Shown here one piece after another: positions 44,901 to 53,027 of a DNA stretch of 60,521 nucleotides (position 1 is the first letter of the stretch; each line of letters starts with the position of its first letter). This DNA is from Oscillospiraceae bacterium. GTDB taxonomy: Bacteria > Bacillota_A > Clostridia > Oscillospirales > Oscillospiraceae. Location of the stretch: contig JAILOS010000074.1 of NCBI GenBank assembly GCA_024690695.1, forward strand, positions 1 to 60,521, written 5' to 3'. Below the pieces are notes generated by a model. It saw nothing but the letters and a program-made list of their open reading frames with translations. It was not told the origin of the DNA and ran no database searches. A program made the position numbers and the translations under genes.

Positions 44901-47900
44901 AGGTTTACATTGACAACCTCACGGTCACCCTCCCCGAGAATCCCACCGAGGGCATGCGCTGGGACTACTACGTCAACGGCGCGACGGTTCCGGTTTCGGG
45001 CGATACCTACAGCTTCACCGAAGCCGACCTGCGCAACAACACCCTGCGCATCGAGCGCAAGACGGTCAACGTCGGCAGAGAGGATCTGACGACCCTGGTC
45101 GATGAGCTCAACAAGGACATCATCAACGGCGGCATGACTGCCGCGATCGGCGGCGGCAACAACACCGGCGTTGCGACCTTCATCCTGCATGAGGACGCCT
45201 CCGGCAAGCAGACGCTGATCATGCGCATCACGCCCAGCAGCAACATCAAGCGCACCGAGGTCTTCGCCTCCATTATGGAGACGGTCTCCGGCAGCGGCCT
45301 GTATGTTGAGATCGAGGGCCAGCCCTTCTGGTCCAACAGCAAGCTGTACCCGCAGGCTGCGATCGACATGCTGCTCAACAGCGGCTTCGGCATGCAGCGC
45401 ATGATCGACCTGATCGACGAGAACGGCGATATCAAGGAGCTTGACCTCAACGCTCCCGCCGGCACCCACGCCTTTACCGACACCCAGCTGACCTCCTCCC
45501 GCAGCGGCGAATCGGTGAACGCGGTCGTCAATCTGCATCCCGTTTACGAAGACGACGTCAACGGCGGCACGCTGATCCAGACCACGCTGAAGATCGGCGT
45601 CAGCGCCACCGCGACCGAGGACGTCGACCTGTACATCACGCTTGAGGACTTCGACGTTCGCGCCAGCACGCTCAAGACGCTGCGCAGCAACCTCAAGAAG
45701 CTCGCTCCGTACTTCGATCTCACGCTGGCTGACGACAGCTTCCGCCTCACCGTGAAGGACGGCCCCGCTTACAAGGCCTACCTCACCGCCGCGGTCGCCG
45801 CAGGCTACACGAACATCAACGACATCTACAACATGGACGATCAGGAGTTCATCGAGTTCCTGTTCAGCTTTGTCGAGACGCTCGTCAACCAGGAGGACAT
45901 CACCCTCAGCACCTACCAGAACACCGTGGCCGAGCTCGGCGTCGACGTTGACGTCAGCGAGTACGACAGCTACTTCGAGTATCTGCGCAAGGCCGCCAAG
46001 GAGCTCATCAACAACTCCACGCTCAACACCAAGACCGGCACGTTCTGGAAGTTCGACTACAGCATTGAGGAGCTGGTCGAGAAGGCCATCCTGAAGGCCG
46101 GCGCCAGCACCGATCTCAAGAACATCATCGCCGACATGAACGTGACCTACGCCGTGTCCGTGGTCCTGCCCGACAAGGAGTACTGCGCGGTCGTGATCTG
46201 CCCCGACGCCGGCAACCGCAACAAGATCAACTATCCCGGCAACGGGGCCGAGCTGCAGACGGTTCTGAACGAGAACAACAAGGACGTCGTCGTCATCCTG
46301 CTGACCGACGTGCCCGAGACGATCGAATTCAACAAGAACGTCGCCTTCGACCTCAACGGCAAGACCCTCGGCGGCATCAAGGTCAACGCCTCCGCCAACA
46401 ACGTCGTGATCGTTGACAGCACGCTGGATAACAGCGGCAAGGTCACCGGCAGCGTGACCGGCACCGACGCCCTGAAGATCACCGGCGGCACCTTCGACGC
46501 GGACGTCACGGCCTACCTCCCCGACGGCTACGTGCAGAACGGCGGCAAGGTCACCAACAAGCTCTACGAGCTCAGCCTCGAGGGCGACAACGTGATCGTC
46601 AACATTGACGCCGACCGCATCACGCTCTACGGCTTCCCGAGCGTCAAGGCGCTGGCCGTTGAGCTGGCCTTCGACCTGGCGATGAACTACTACAGCGCCG
46701 CGGCCCTCACCGTGGCCGGCAACGAGCTGTACGACGCGCATATCACCGACATTTCCGAGTGGCTCGTCAAGATCACCGAGGACGACGTCAACGAGATCCT
46801 CAACTGCCTGAAGATGGACGGCATCAACGCCTTCATCGACCAGGTCATCACGGATCTGACCGACCTGCCCACGCTCGCCGGCAATGTCGACGGCGATCTC
46901 GCCTCCTACGACTACAGCTTCAACACCTGGACGCTGGAGGTCCACAAGAGCGACAGCGAGGACGAGCTCGACGCCGACCTCGTCGCCAACACGAACAACA
47001 CCAAGGAAGGAACCATCATCTTCCGCTTCAAGGAAGGCGGAGATTACAGCCTGACCGGCTTCGGCGGCTCGAAGGAAGAGGTCAAGGCCCTGCTCGAGAA
47101 GCTCGCCGAGGTCACGACGATCAACGAGGTCTCCCTGGAGCTGGAGCAGCCCACCTACGCCTCCCGCACCCTGAAGCTCAAGGGCACCGGCAAGGGCGAC
47201 GTTGAGTTTGACCTGCGCGACGATCCGAACTACGCGATCGCGCTCGGCGTCATCCTGGCCAACGGCGCGGAAGACGCCAACAAGACGGCGATCGTCGACG
47301 CCATCAAGACCTACTACGAGACCGGCGCGCTGGCTCCTCTGAAGGCCGCCTTCGAGGCCACCAGCAACACCGAGGCCCTGGCCGGCTTTGCCAAGTACAA
47401 CCGCGCCGGCGGCGAGGACATCTTCAAGACCTTCGTTGAGAACGTCGGCCTGACCGACACCGTTAACGACGAAGAGATCCTCAAGCTCGCCCGCACCTGG
47501 CGCGCGTTCCTCGTGACGATCGGCACCGCGATCGAGAAGTCCGGCGTGACCGGCGGCGGCGCTGAGCTCGGGACCTACGAGACCGGCGAGTACGGCGTGT
47601 ACTCCCTCGAAAAGTCCCGCACCGTCACCCGCAGCAAGGACATCCGCCGCTGGACGGTGGAGGGCACCGCTGTCGGCGAGTCCGGCAAGCTCACGATCAA
47701 GCTCTTCCGCGAGGATGTGCTGGTCGAGGTGTTTGACGAGAACGGCAACTCCGTGGCCCAGTACTTCTACGGCGACGCCGAGGCCCTCAGCAAGGCCTTC
47801 GACGACGTGCAGATCGGCTACACCATCAAGGTCTACGACGACGTGACGCTCGACAAGGACGTTGAAGTGGCCGACGGCGTGGAGATCACCATTGAGGGCG

Positions 47901-48970
47901 CCGGCTTCATCGACTTCGACGGCAAGACCATCACCCTCAACGAGACCAGCAAGGTCACCGTGCTCGAGCAGCAGCTCGACAAGGACGTGAACTTCAAGAG
48001 CTTCTCCGACCGCTTCGTGGTCAAGGAGGAGCAGAGCGGCGAGAACTACATCTACTCGCTCGCGGCCAACGTTCTGGTCGAGGTCCTCAATGAGAACGGC
48101 AACTCCGTTGCGGTGTACTACTTCGGCGACGACGAGGCCCTGAACAAGGCCTTCGACGACGCCCAGGCGGACTACACCATCAAGGTCTACGGCGAGGTGA
48201 AGCTCACCGAGGACAAGGAGATCCCGGCCGACACCAACATCAATCTCGAGACCGAGAACGACGAAGAGTTCGTGACGATCGAGGCGACCATCACCCTGAA
48301 CAAGGGCGCTACCCTCACCAGCAACGTCCAGCTTCCGCTCGACAAGTTTGCCAGCGCCACCTCGTACAGCGAGCCCGCCGAGAGAGACAGCTACGTCTAC
48401 TACCTCAAGCCGCTGGATCCGGAGATCGTCTCCGTCAGCGTCACCACCGGCGACGTGATCAAGGCCGCGAAGGTGGACAACGATGAGAAGCTGATCTACA
48501 TCGACCTCGTCAACTACTCCGACCTTGCCGGAAAGATCTACGTCGGCTTCATCAGCCCCGACGACCTTTCCGCGGCTCTGATCCCGAACATCGTGACGAA
48601 CAACGCGGATACGGTTGAAGCCCGGATCGAAGGCTCCTCCACCGACTACACCGGCGAGGAAGTCGTCCCGACCGGCGCGAAGCTGATCATCACCGCCACG
48701 AACCCCGACAGCGACGTGACGGCGACCGCAACCTACTACATCATCCACCTCGGCGACACCAACTGCAACGGCTACATCGAATCCGGCGACGCGCAGCTCA
48801 TGATGAAGCACTTCCTGGGTCAGGGCTTGCTCGAGTCCTACGCGCTCCTGGCGGCTGACGTCAACCAGAACAAGGGCACCGATTATCCCGACGGTGTTGA
48901 TTCCGGCGACGCCTGGAAGAACCAGAAGAAGTTCGTCGACAACGAAAACTACACCAGCAGTCTGACTTAA
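41927..48970 (+). CDS. Giant secreted protein with C-terminal dockerin
   Basis: Secreted protein of 2347 residues. The signal peptide is basic and ends near VFASGG (residue 32). The body holds long helical stretches alternating with beta modules. A large module occurs twice (about 370-555 and 880-1050: VKYGTTITLPSYEG, then VYIDNLTVTLPENP, each after PKEF/PKAF). A beta-helix-like stretch lies near 1440-1545. Two 100-residue repeats, VEVFDENGNSVAQYFYGD and VEVLNENGNSVAVYYFGD, start near 1928 and 2045. The last 70 residues form a type I dockerin: GDTNCNGYIESGD is a calcium loop and ADVNQNKG...DSGDAW a second. No catalytic domain is recognised. GGAGGT lies six bases before the ATG. Confidence 0.85.
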   Translation: MIQAKKVAKRGLSWLLTLAMLLSVVNITVFASGGEPETVSKSSLVISQFGSELTEKEQEIVKLLITGDYRYVEPNGQDDQNDPALIEIDDGATTKTITAHNYTDSEGNVWKPVSASVSVDGETEPRELALDASGQGSFELTELKAYSVTVRFRFSDDISAETDALTTALQAPAKVAQGLKTMKFMKNYVAGNLESLAEKVPDLTDLCVNGYDRDFGGVTAHFTISDEQFKGAVAALQAQIDAYNGHMKLAMLLANGQADEDGNPVADISLANLMANGATINAGNTETLAIIEQILTSDAWTTLTSADVLNSVGEDTKRMINVANDALTALKTNMTTIQSTDWTLDDATLTQLGALTDEQLAAVEAAALEITDPDTSRVFTVGGTLKVAEKLVTRSVGQTTVVIKINAKVIDAENNLVDADPEVPAGEITLLKNTPKADIQAAIEATGIETDALHQWEEKYQVNKTNYTRTASELPETLGDATVTYTVTYEPKEFTWTIVDEGGNDVDSATVKYGTTITLPSYEGTEAKVYDYDIEGESYFQGQTYRITKNVTITQSLGDAYAIFQIDELTARARNTQTVLDDNARTILNNPAVVTREVKLREPSAANKLVTAKISGGVYTVNAKNYNSSLAGNWKPDTATVYNAAGTAIETKDFAGANSVVLASVDFDRVVVTYVLTVPDARVGNKIGPTVNLPAELKQQADKLKEGLGLLTATAVMNDMSKLDKESLEQLRTGVTTYEERLGADVVNGVINVLDNCVAPNKSLKLYNYLNSYSEDGLSYYYTNATIINEQINLLTTNLSPILAKEAVFKEVLTDVFDAARAEEYWDRITNVLGAFDDANAILQDPAYAINDDGPIDRTSPSLKDLTDALDNDVTVGAAPSELVLTKDVPAEVEGKCTLTLVVQKANSKGQVLSSMEQTFTYGEGDAVITADVEAAIASLRTGLGYDDVLYVTGDYTIPATLTANTELTVTFSPKAFSVTLVENGTESELTKVYIDNLTVTLPENPTEGMRWDYYVNGATVPVSGDTYSFTEADLRNNTLRIERKTVNVGREDLTTLVDELNKDIINGGMTAAIGGGNNTGVATFILHEDASGKQTLIMRITPSSNIKRTEVFASIMETVSGSGLYVEIEGQPFWSNSKLYPQAAIDMLLNSGFGMQRMIDLIDENGDIKELDLNAPAGTHAFTDTQLTSSRSGESVNAVVNLHPVYEDDVNGGTLIQTTLKIGVSATATEDVDLYITLEDFDVRASTLKTLRSNLKKLAPYFDLTLADDSFRLTVKDGPAYKAYLTAAVAAGYTNINDIYNMDDQEFIEFLFSFVETLVNQEDITLSTYQNTVAELGVDVDVSEYDSYFEYLRKAAKELINNSTLNTKTGTFWKFDYSIEELVEKAILKAGASTDLKNIIADMNVTYAVSVVLPDKEYCAVVICPDAGNRNKINYPGNGAELQTVLNENNKDVVVILLTDVPETIEFNKNVAFDLNGKTLGGIKVNASANNVVIVDSTLDNSGKVTGSVTGTDALKITGGTFDADVTAYLPDGYVQNGGKVTNKLYELSLEGDNVIVNIDADRITLYGFPSVKALAVELAFDLAMNYYSAAALTVAGNELYDAHITDISEWLVKITEDDVNEILNCLKMDGINAFIDQVITDLTDLPTLAGNVDGDLASYDYSFNTWTLEVHKSDSEDELDADLVANTNNTKEGTIIFRFKEGGDYSLTGFGGSKEEVKALLEKLAEVTTINEVSLELEQPTYASRTLKLKGTGKGDVEFDLRDDPNYAIALGVILANGAEDANKTAIVDAIKTYYETGALAPLKAAFEATSNTEALAGFAKYNRAGGEDIFKTFVENVGLTDTVNDEEILKLARTWRAFLVTIGTAIEKSGVTGGGAELGTYETGEYGVYSLEKSRTVTRSKDIRRWTVEGTAVGESGKLTIKLFREDVLVEVFDENGNSVAQYFYGDAEALSKAFDDVQIGYTIKVYDDVTLDKDVEVADGVEITIEGAGFIDFDGKTITLNETSKVTVLEQQLDKDVNFKSFSDRFVVKEEQSGENYIYSLAANVLVEVLNENGNSVAVYYFGDDEALNKAFDDAQADYTIKVYGEVKLTEDKEIPADTNINLETENDEEFVTIEATITLNKGATLTSNVQLPLDKFASATSYSEPAERDSYVYYLKPLDPEIVSVSVTTGDVIKAAKVDNDEKLIYIDLVNYSDLAGKIYVGFISPDDLSAALIPNIVTNNADTVEARIEGSSTDYTGEEVVPTGAKLIITATNPDSDVTATATYYIIHLGDTNCNGYIESGDAQLMMKHFLGQGLLESYALLAADVNQNKGTDYPDGVDSGDAWKNQKKFVDNENYTSSLT

Positions 48971-48995
48971 GACAAGAATAGCGAGGTAATGCACA

Positions 48996-50156
48996 ATGAA
49001 AAAAATCCAAAAGATTCTCGTCGTTCTTCTGGCTGCAGCCATCGTTCTGGGCCTTTCGGTCACTGCCGCGGCTGCCAAGCCCGGTGAGACGGCCGGCTGG
49101 GGCTTCAGCGTTTCCGGCTACGGCGTGAACGGCAGCATCAGCCTGACCGACACCAGCATCTTCACCGGCACGCCCTCCGTCAGCAAGCCGGGCGGCTCCG
49201 GAGAAGGCGCCTTCTACCGGTTCAGCCAGGACAACGAGCCGACCACCTTCAGCTTCTCTGTCAGCGGCACCCTGCGCAGCGACGTCGCCCCCGGCACCTA
49301 CACCGTGGGCAGCCTGAGCTACGACGTGGCCGATGTGGACGGCAACATGGCCGGCTACAAGACCATCCCCATCACGATCACGGTCGACGCTCCGGACGAG
49401 ACTCCGGGGCCCACTCCCACCCCGGGCCCGACCCCCACGCCCGGCCCGACGCCCACCCCGGGCCCGACTCCCACGCCCGGCCCCGGCCCCGGACCCGGCA
49501 CCGGTCTTGACTACACCGAGCTGCTCAAGCAGATCAAGATCGCCGAGGACCTGAACGAGAAGGACTGGACCAAGGAGAGCTGGGACAAGATGATCGAGGT
49601 CCTGAAGGAAGCGAAGGATCTCTGCTTCATCGCCCGGACCCAGGAGCAGATCGACGAACTGGCCAAGAAGCTGGAGGATGCCATCGCCGCTCTCGTCCCG
49701 CTGAACACCGACAGACTCCGCCAGGCCATCAAGGAGGGCAACGAGCTTGCCGAAGGCGATGAGCTGGGCAACCTCTGGTGGCAGCTGTTCAAGGCGATCC
49801 TCGAGGGTGAGGAGCTGCTGGAAGGCAACGACCAGGCCGCCATGGACGCTCAGGCCGACAAGATCTACGATCTGATCGAGCAGATCCAGAAGATGATCGA
49901 GGAGATCCACAAGGACTGCAACAGGGATCCCCAGACCATCGAGGTAGAGAAGACCGTTGAGGTGGAGAAGGAAGTTGTGAAGGAAGTCGGTCCCGACGGC
50001 CCGTTCTGCAACATCCCGATGCATAAGGTTTGGCCGTGGCTGTTCGCCGGCTCCGGCGCGGGCAACGTCGGCCTGATCTGGGCTCTCGCCTCCAAGAACA
50101 AGAAGAAAAAGGAAGACGATCCGTCCAAGAATTATAAGATCGAGGACGACGCCTGA
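48996..50156 (+). CDS. Membrane-anchored surface protein, possible cohesin-like head
   Basis: Protein of 386 residues. The signal peptide (ends TAAAA near 27) is followed by a beta domain of about 105 residues whose last part, APGTYTVGSLSYDVADVDGN, resembles the closing strands of cohesins. A GPTPTP repeat linker (about 135-165) leads to two FIVAR-like three-helix units (about 167-315), a Glu/Val-rich stretch and one C-terminal membrane span before a KNKKKKED tail. It starts 25 bases after the dockerin gene. I infer that it may hold the dockerin protein on the cell. The cohesin call is weak and rests partly on position. Confidence 0.7.
   Translation: MKKIQKILVVLLAAAIVLGLSVTAAAAKPGETAGWGFSVSGYGVNGSISLTDTSIFTGTPSVSKPGGSGEGAFYRFSQDNEPTTFSFSVSGTLRSDVAPGTYTVGSLSYDVADVDGNMAGYKTIPITITVDAPDETPGPTPTPGPTPTPGPTPTPGPTPTPGPGPGPGTGLDYTELLKQIKIAEDLNEKDWTKESWDKMIEVLKEAKDLCFIARTQEQIDELAKKLEDAIAALVPLNTDRLRQAIKEGNELAEGDELGNLWWQLFKAILEGEELLEGNDQAAMDAQADKIYDLIEQIQKMIEEIHKDCNRDPQTIEVEKTVEVEKEVVKEVGPDGPFCNIPMHKVWPWLFAGSGAGNVGLIWALASKNKKKKEDDPSKNYKIEDDA
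49405..49500 (+). repeat. 18-bp tandem repeats coding for the GPTPTP linker
   Basis: Four and a half copies of an 18-base unit (GGCCCGACNCCCACNCCC) inside the previous gene. Such repeats change copy number easily, so linker length may vary among strains. Confidence 0.75.
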
Positions 50157-50202
50157 TCCGACAATTGGGTAAAAAACCCAAAAAACAGCTGAAATAACAG
50201 CA

Positions 50203-50239
50203 CCCCTGGCCCGTCTGCGCCCTGCAGACGGGTCAGGGG
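50203..50239 (+). promoter_or_regulatory. Hairpin before the HD-GYP/EAL gene
   Basis: Sixteen-base arms with one mismatch (50203-50218 with 50224-50239), loop of five. The 3' arm ends in AGGGG, the ribosome site of the ATG at 50247. No T-tract follows. It may slow ribosome entry, or mark an RNA-processing point between genes. Confidence 0.6.
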
Positions 50240-50246
50240 AAACGCC

Positions 50247-51725
50247 ATGAAAGGAAGCACAAACGTGAGCGAACAGAATTGGGCCAGAAAAGAATACGAA
50301 ACCTGGGACGAGGCGTTCCGCGCGCTGGCGCCGATCTGCCGGCAGCAGTCCGTGCGCGTGGCCGAGTACACCCGCGTCCTGTTCGTTGCCGCCTGCGCTT
50401 CCTCCTTCGGCCGGGGCACGCCGGAGGGCGCGGCCCGCATGAAGGGGAAGTACGCCGAAGCGGCGTACAAGTGCGGCTTTTACCACCAGCTCGGCAAGGC
50501 GCTGGTGCCGCCGGAGTATCAGATCTGGCAGAAGGATTTTTCCGAGGAGGAAAAGGCCGTCTACCGCAAATACACCACCGATGGCCGCGCGTTGATCGCG
50601 AGCCTGCAGGAGCGCACCAGCCGCGAAAAGGAAAAGCGCAGCGGCGCGCTGCTGGAGCTGGACACGAAGAACATCCCCTGGCTGATGATGCGCGAGAGCT
50701 GCGAGCAGCACATGGAGCGCTTCGACGGCAGCGGCTATCCCGAAGGCCGCAGCGGCGCCGATATCAGCCCGATCGCGCAGATCGTCGGTCTGGCCAAGGA
50801 GCTCGACCGCCTCTCCGCCGAAACCGTCTCGGAGCACCCCTTCGACGAGGCCTGGGAAACGCTGACCGGCCAGTCCGGCACGGCCTGGGCGCCCGAGCTG
50901 ATCGCGGTGCTGAAGAAGGCCCGTCCGGCCTGCGAGGCGATCTACCAGAAATACATCCAGTACACGATGACCGTACCGGAGACGATCCCGCTCGTGCGCA
51001 AGCGCGAGGGACGCCCGCTGGGGCTGGAATTCCGGCCGCTGGTCGGAGACAACGAGCTGCACGTCGTCGCCTATGAGGCGATCCCCTGGTTCGGGGGCAT
51101 CCTCGGCCGCGACAGCGAGCGCGACGGCCTCGAAACCGTGGCCGGCATGATCGAGCGCGCCGATCTCGTGGAGGACGTGTGCACCTACCTGCTGTACGAG
51201 GCGGGCGATCTGGCGCACCGGCTGAAGAACTGCCGCATCAGCGGCCGCAGGATCCTCCTGCACCTTCTCCCGGCTTACTTCGAGGACGAGCAGCGCTCCA
51301 GGCAGATCACGCAGATCGCCGAGGATCAGGAGGTCGGCGCCGACGCGCTGATGCTGATCGCGGACGAGAAAACGATCAACGAGGCGTCGCCGGCCTTCGC
51401 CGACACGCTGAAGGCCCTTCACCGGGCGGGCGTCGCCGTCGCGGTCGACAACTTCCATCCGGACGCGATCCCGGTCGAGCGCCTGCAGGAGCTGGGGCTC
51501 GAGTGGCTGCGCCTCGATCCGGAGCTGTATAAGCAGCCCGGCTCCGCCAACACCTTCAAGCTGCTGCGCCAGGCGGGCTTCCGCCTGCTCGGCAAGGACG
51601 CCGGCGACGAGGACACCCTCAGCTGGCTGCTGCTGTGCGGCGTCGAGATGGTCGGCGGCCCGATGGCCGGCGTGGCGATGTCGGAGGACGAGGTCATCCG
51701 CGACGAGCTGGCCCGGCTCCGCTAA
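50247..51725 (+). CDS. Degenerate HD-GYP plus EAL-like signalling protein
   Basis: Protein of 492 residues without a signal peptide. The N-terminal half follows an HD-GYP outline: YHQLGKALVPPEY in place of HDIGKI.IP, and QHMERFDGSGYPEGRSG in place of HHE..DGSGYP.G. The metal Asp and one His are replaced, so phosphodiesterase activity is doubtful. The C-terminal half (about 250-490) has EAL-like strands (RRILLHLLPAYF, VAVDNFHPDAIP, LGLEWLRLDPEL, VEMVGGPMAG) but no EAL motif. I read it as a cyclic-dinucleotide receptor or scaffold. A GTG at 50265 with AGGAAG seven bases upstream is an equally good start. Confidence 0.72.
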   Translation: MKGSTNVSEQNWARKEYETWDEAFRALAPICRQQSVRVAEYTRVLFVAACASSFGRGTPEGAARMKGKYAEAAYKCGFYHQLGKALVPPEYQIWQKDFSEEEKAVYRKYTTDGRALIASLQERTSREKEKRSGALLELDTKNIPWLMMRESCEQHMERFDGSGYPEGRSGADISPIAQIVGLAKELDRLSAETVSEHPFDEAWETLTGQSGTAWAPELIAVLKKARPACEAIYQKYIQYTMTVPETIPLVRKREGRPLGLEFRPLVGDNELHVVAYEAIPWFGGILGRDSERDGLETVAGMIERADLVEDVCTYLLYEAGDLAHRLKNCRISGRRILLHLLPAYFEDEQRSRQITQIAEDQEVGADALMLIADEKTINEASPAFADTLKALHRAGVAVAVDNFHPDAIPVERLQELGLEWLRLDPELYKQPGSANTFKLLRQAGFRLLGKDAGDEDTLSWLLLCGVEMVGGPMAGVAMSEDEVIRDELARLR

Positions 51726-51749
51726 TCTCAAGGAAAAGGAGGCGCCGCC

Positions 51750-52904
51750 GTGCCCTCGCCGAATGACAGGATCCCGGAAGAATGGAAACGGGCGGCCGCA
51801 GCCGAACCGGACCGGACGCTTAAAACCGGGGATTTCGCTCCGGAAGAGAAGAACGCGCTGCCGCCCGGAGATCATCCGCAGCGCAGACTGTTCAAGCGCC
51901 GCCGCGGCGGACAGGTCCTCAGCCGCGAGCAGGTCAAGGAAATCAAGGCCGGGCGCAAAAAGCTGCGCGCCGATATGCGCCGCCAGGGCGTGCGCAGCAA
52001 AAAGCAGTTCGAGCTCGTCGCGGCGAGCCTCGGCCTGTATTTCGACAAACGCAGAGGACTGCTCTTCTGGCTGCTGAAGGGAAAAGGACTGCTGATGCTG
52101 CTGGGCGCGGCCCTGCTGCTGCTGCTCGCGCTGTTTCTGATGAGCCTCTTCTCCCAGATGCGCGGCTATTTCACCATCAACCTCAGCAACGGGATGTTCA
52201 AGGAGGGCTTCGTCCTCTCCGAGACGGCCGATTTTGCCAATCCCAGCGTCGCGCTCTACTGCGAGCCCGCGGTAGACGTGCCCTGCATCTCGATCGTCCA
52301 GATCGAAGAGGACGTGAACGACGCCTACGAGGGCCAGCACAACAGCGACTACTTCGCCTACACCTTCTTCCTGCGCAACGAGGGCGAGAACACCGTCGAT
52401 TACGTCTGGAGCCTCGGGCTCACCGACGAATCCAAAAAGCTCAGCACCGCCTGCTGGGTCATGGTCTTCGAGGACGGCGAGATGCGCTTCTTCGCAGAGA
52501 GAAACGGCGAGACCGGCAAGGCCGAGCGCATCCCCGGCGAGGAGAATCCGACCCGCGGATACACCCGCACGCCGCTGATCTCGCAGGCGCTGAACCCCGG
52601 CGACCAGTATGAGGTCATCACGCAGCGCGGCAACCTGAAGTATTACCGCCTGATCCCCTATCCCTTCGAGGGCAAGGACGTCGTCACGACCGGCGGCCGC
52701 TCGGCGGTCGAGCCCTTCGACGTACATAAGTACACCGTGGTCATCTGGGTGGAGGGCGACGATCCTGACGCCAACGACAGCAAGATCGGCGGCCACCTCG
52801 GGCTGGACATGCAGTTCGAGCTGGTCGGCGAGGGCGGCGCCGCCGGCGGAGACGAAGGAAACCGCCAGTCCTCGATCTGGGACAACCTCCGCTTCTGGGA
52901 TTAA
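51750..52904 (+). CDS. Membrane protein with TasA/CalY-style extracellular domain
   Basis: Protein of 384 residues. A long basic cytoplasmic part (about 1-110) precedes one strong helix (about 110-132), then a beta-rich outer domain. The ending HKYTVVIWVEGDDPDANDSK followed by GGHLGLDMQFEL is the closing pattern of TasA/CalY-type proteins. The GTG start has AAAGGAGG seven bases upstream. The gene lies between the degenerate signalling protein and the first fibre-like gene. The cytoplasmic part could receive a signal. Function not known. Confidence 0.65.
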   Translation: MPSPNDRIPEEWKRAAAAEPDRTLKTGDFAPEEKNALPPGDHPQRRLFKRRRGGQVLSREQVKEIKAGRKKLRADMRRQGVRSKKQFELVAASLGLYFDKRRGLLFWLLKGKGLLMLLGAALLLLLALFLMSLFSQMRGYFTINLSNGMFKEGFVLSETADFANPSVALYCEPAVDVPCISIVQIEEDVNDAYEGQHNSDYFAYTFFLRNEGENTVDYVWSLGLTDESKKLSTACWVMVFEDGEMRFFAERNGETGKAERIPGEENPTRGYTRTPLISQALNPGDQYEVITQRGNLKYYRLIPYPFEGKDVVTTGGRSAVEPFDVHKYTVVIWVEGDDPDANDSKIGGHLGLDMQFELVGEGGAAGGDEGNRQSSIWDNLRFWD

Positions 52905-53027
52905 TCCGGAACACACAGTCATACAAGCTACCATCGCCCGCCCTCACCCGCACACCGGGGGCCCGGCGGTGTTAACAAGGTTCCGACGGGAACTGAAACA
53001 CGAAACTCAAGAAAGGAAGGCTTTTTC

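Noticed and set aside
41753..49078. Open frame of 2441 codons on the minus strand across the giant gene
   Set aside because: It is a GC-rich shadow of the plus-strand gene: low-complexity Val/Asp/Arg/Leu composition, no ribosome site, no domain.
48861..52934. Open frame of 1357 codons on the minus strand across the anchor and HD-GYP/EAL genes
   Set aside because: Third-position GC prevents stops in the opposite strand; the plus-strand proteins have clear signals, motifs and ribosome sites.
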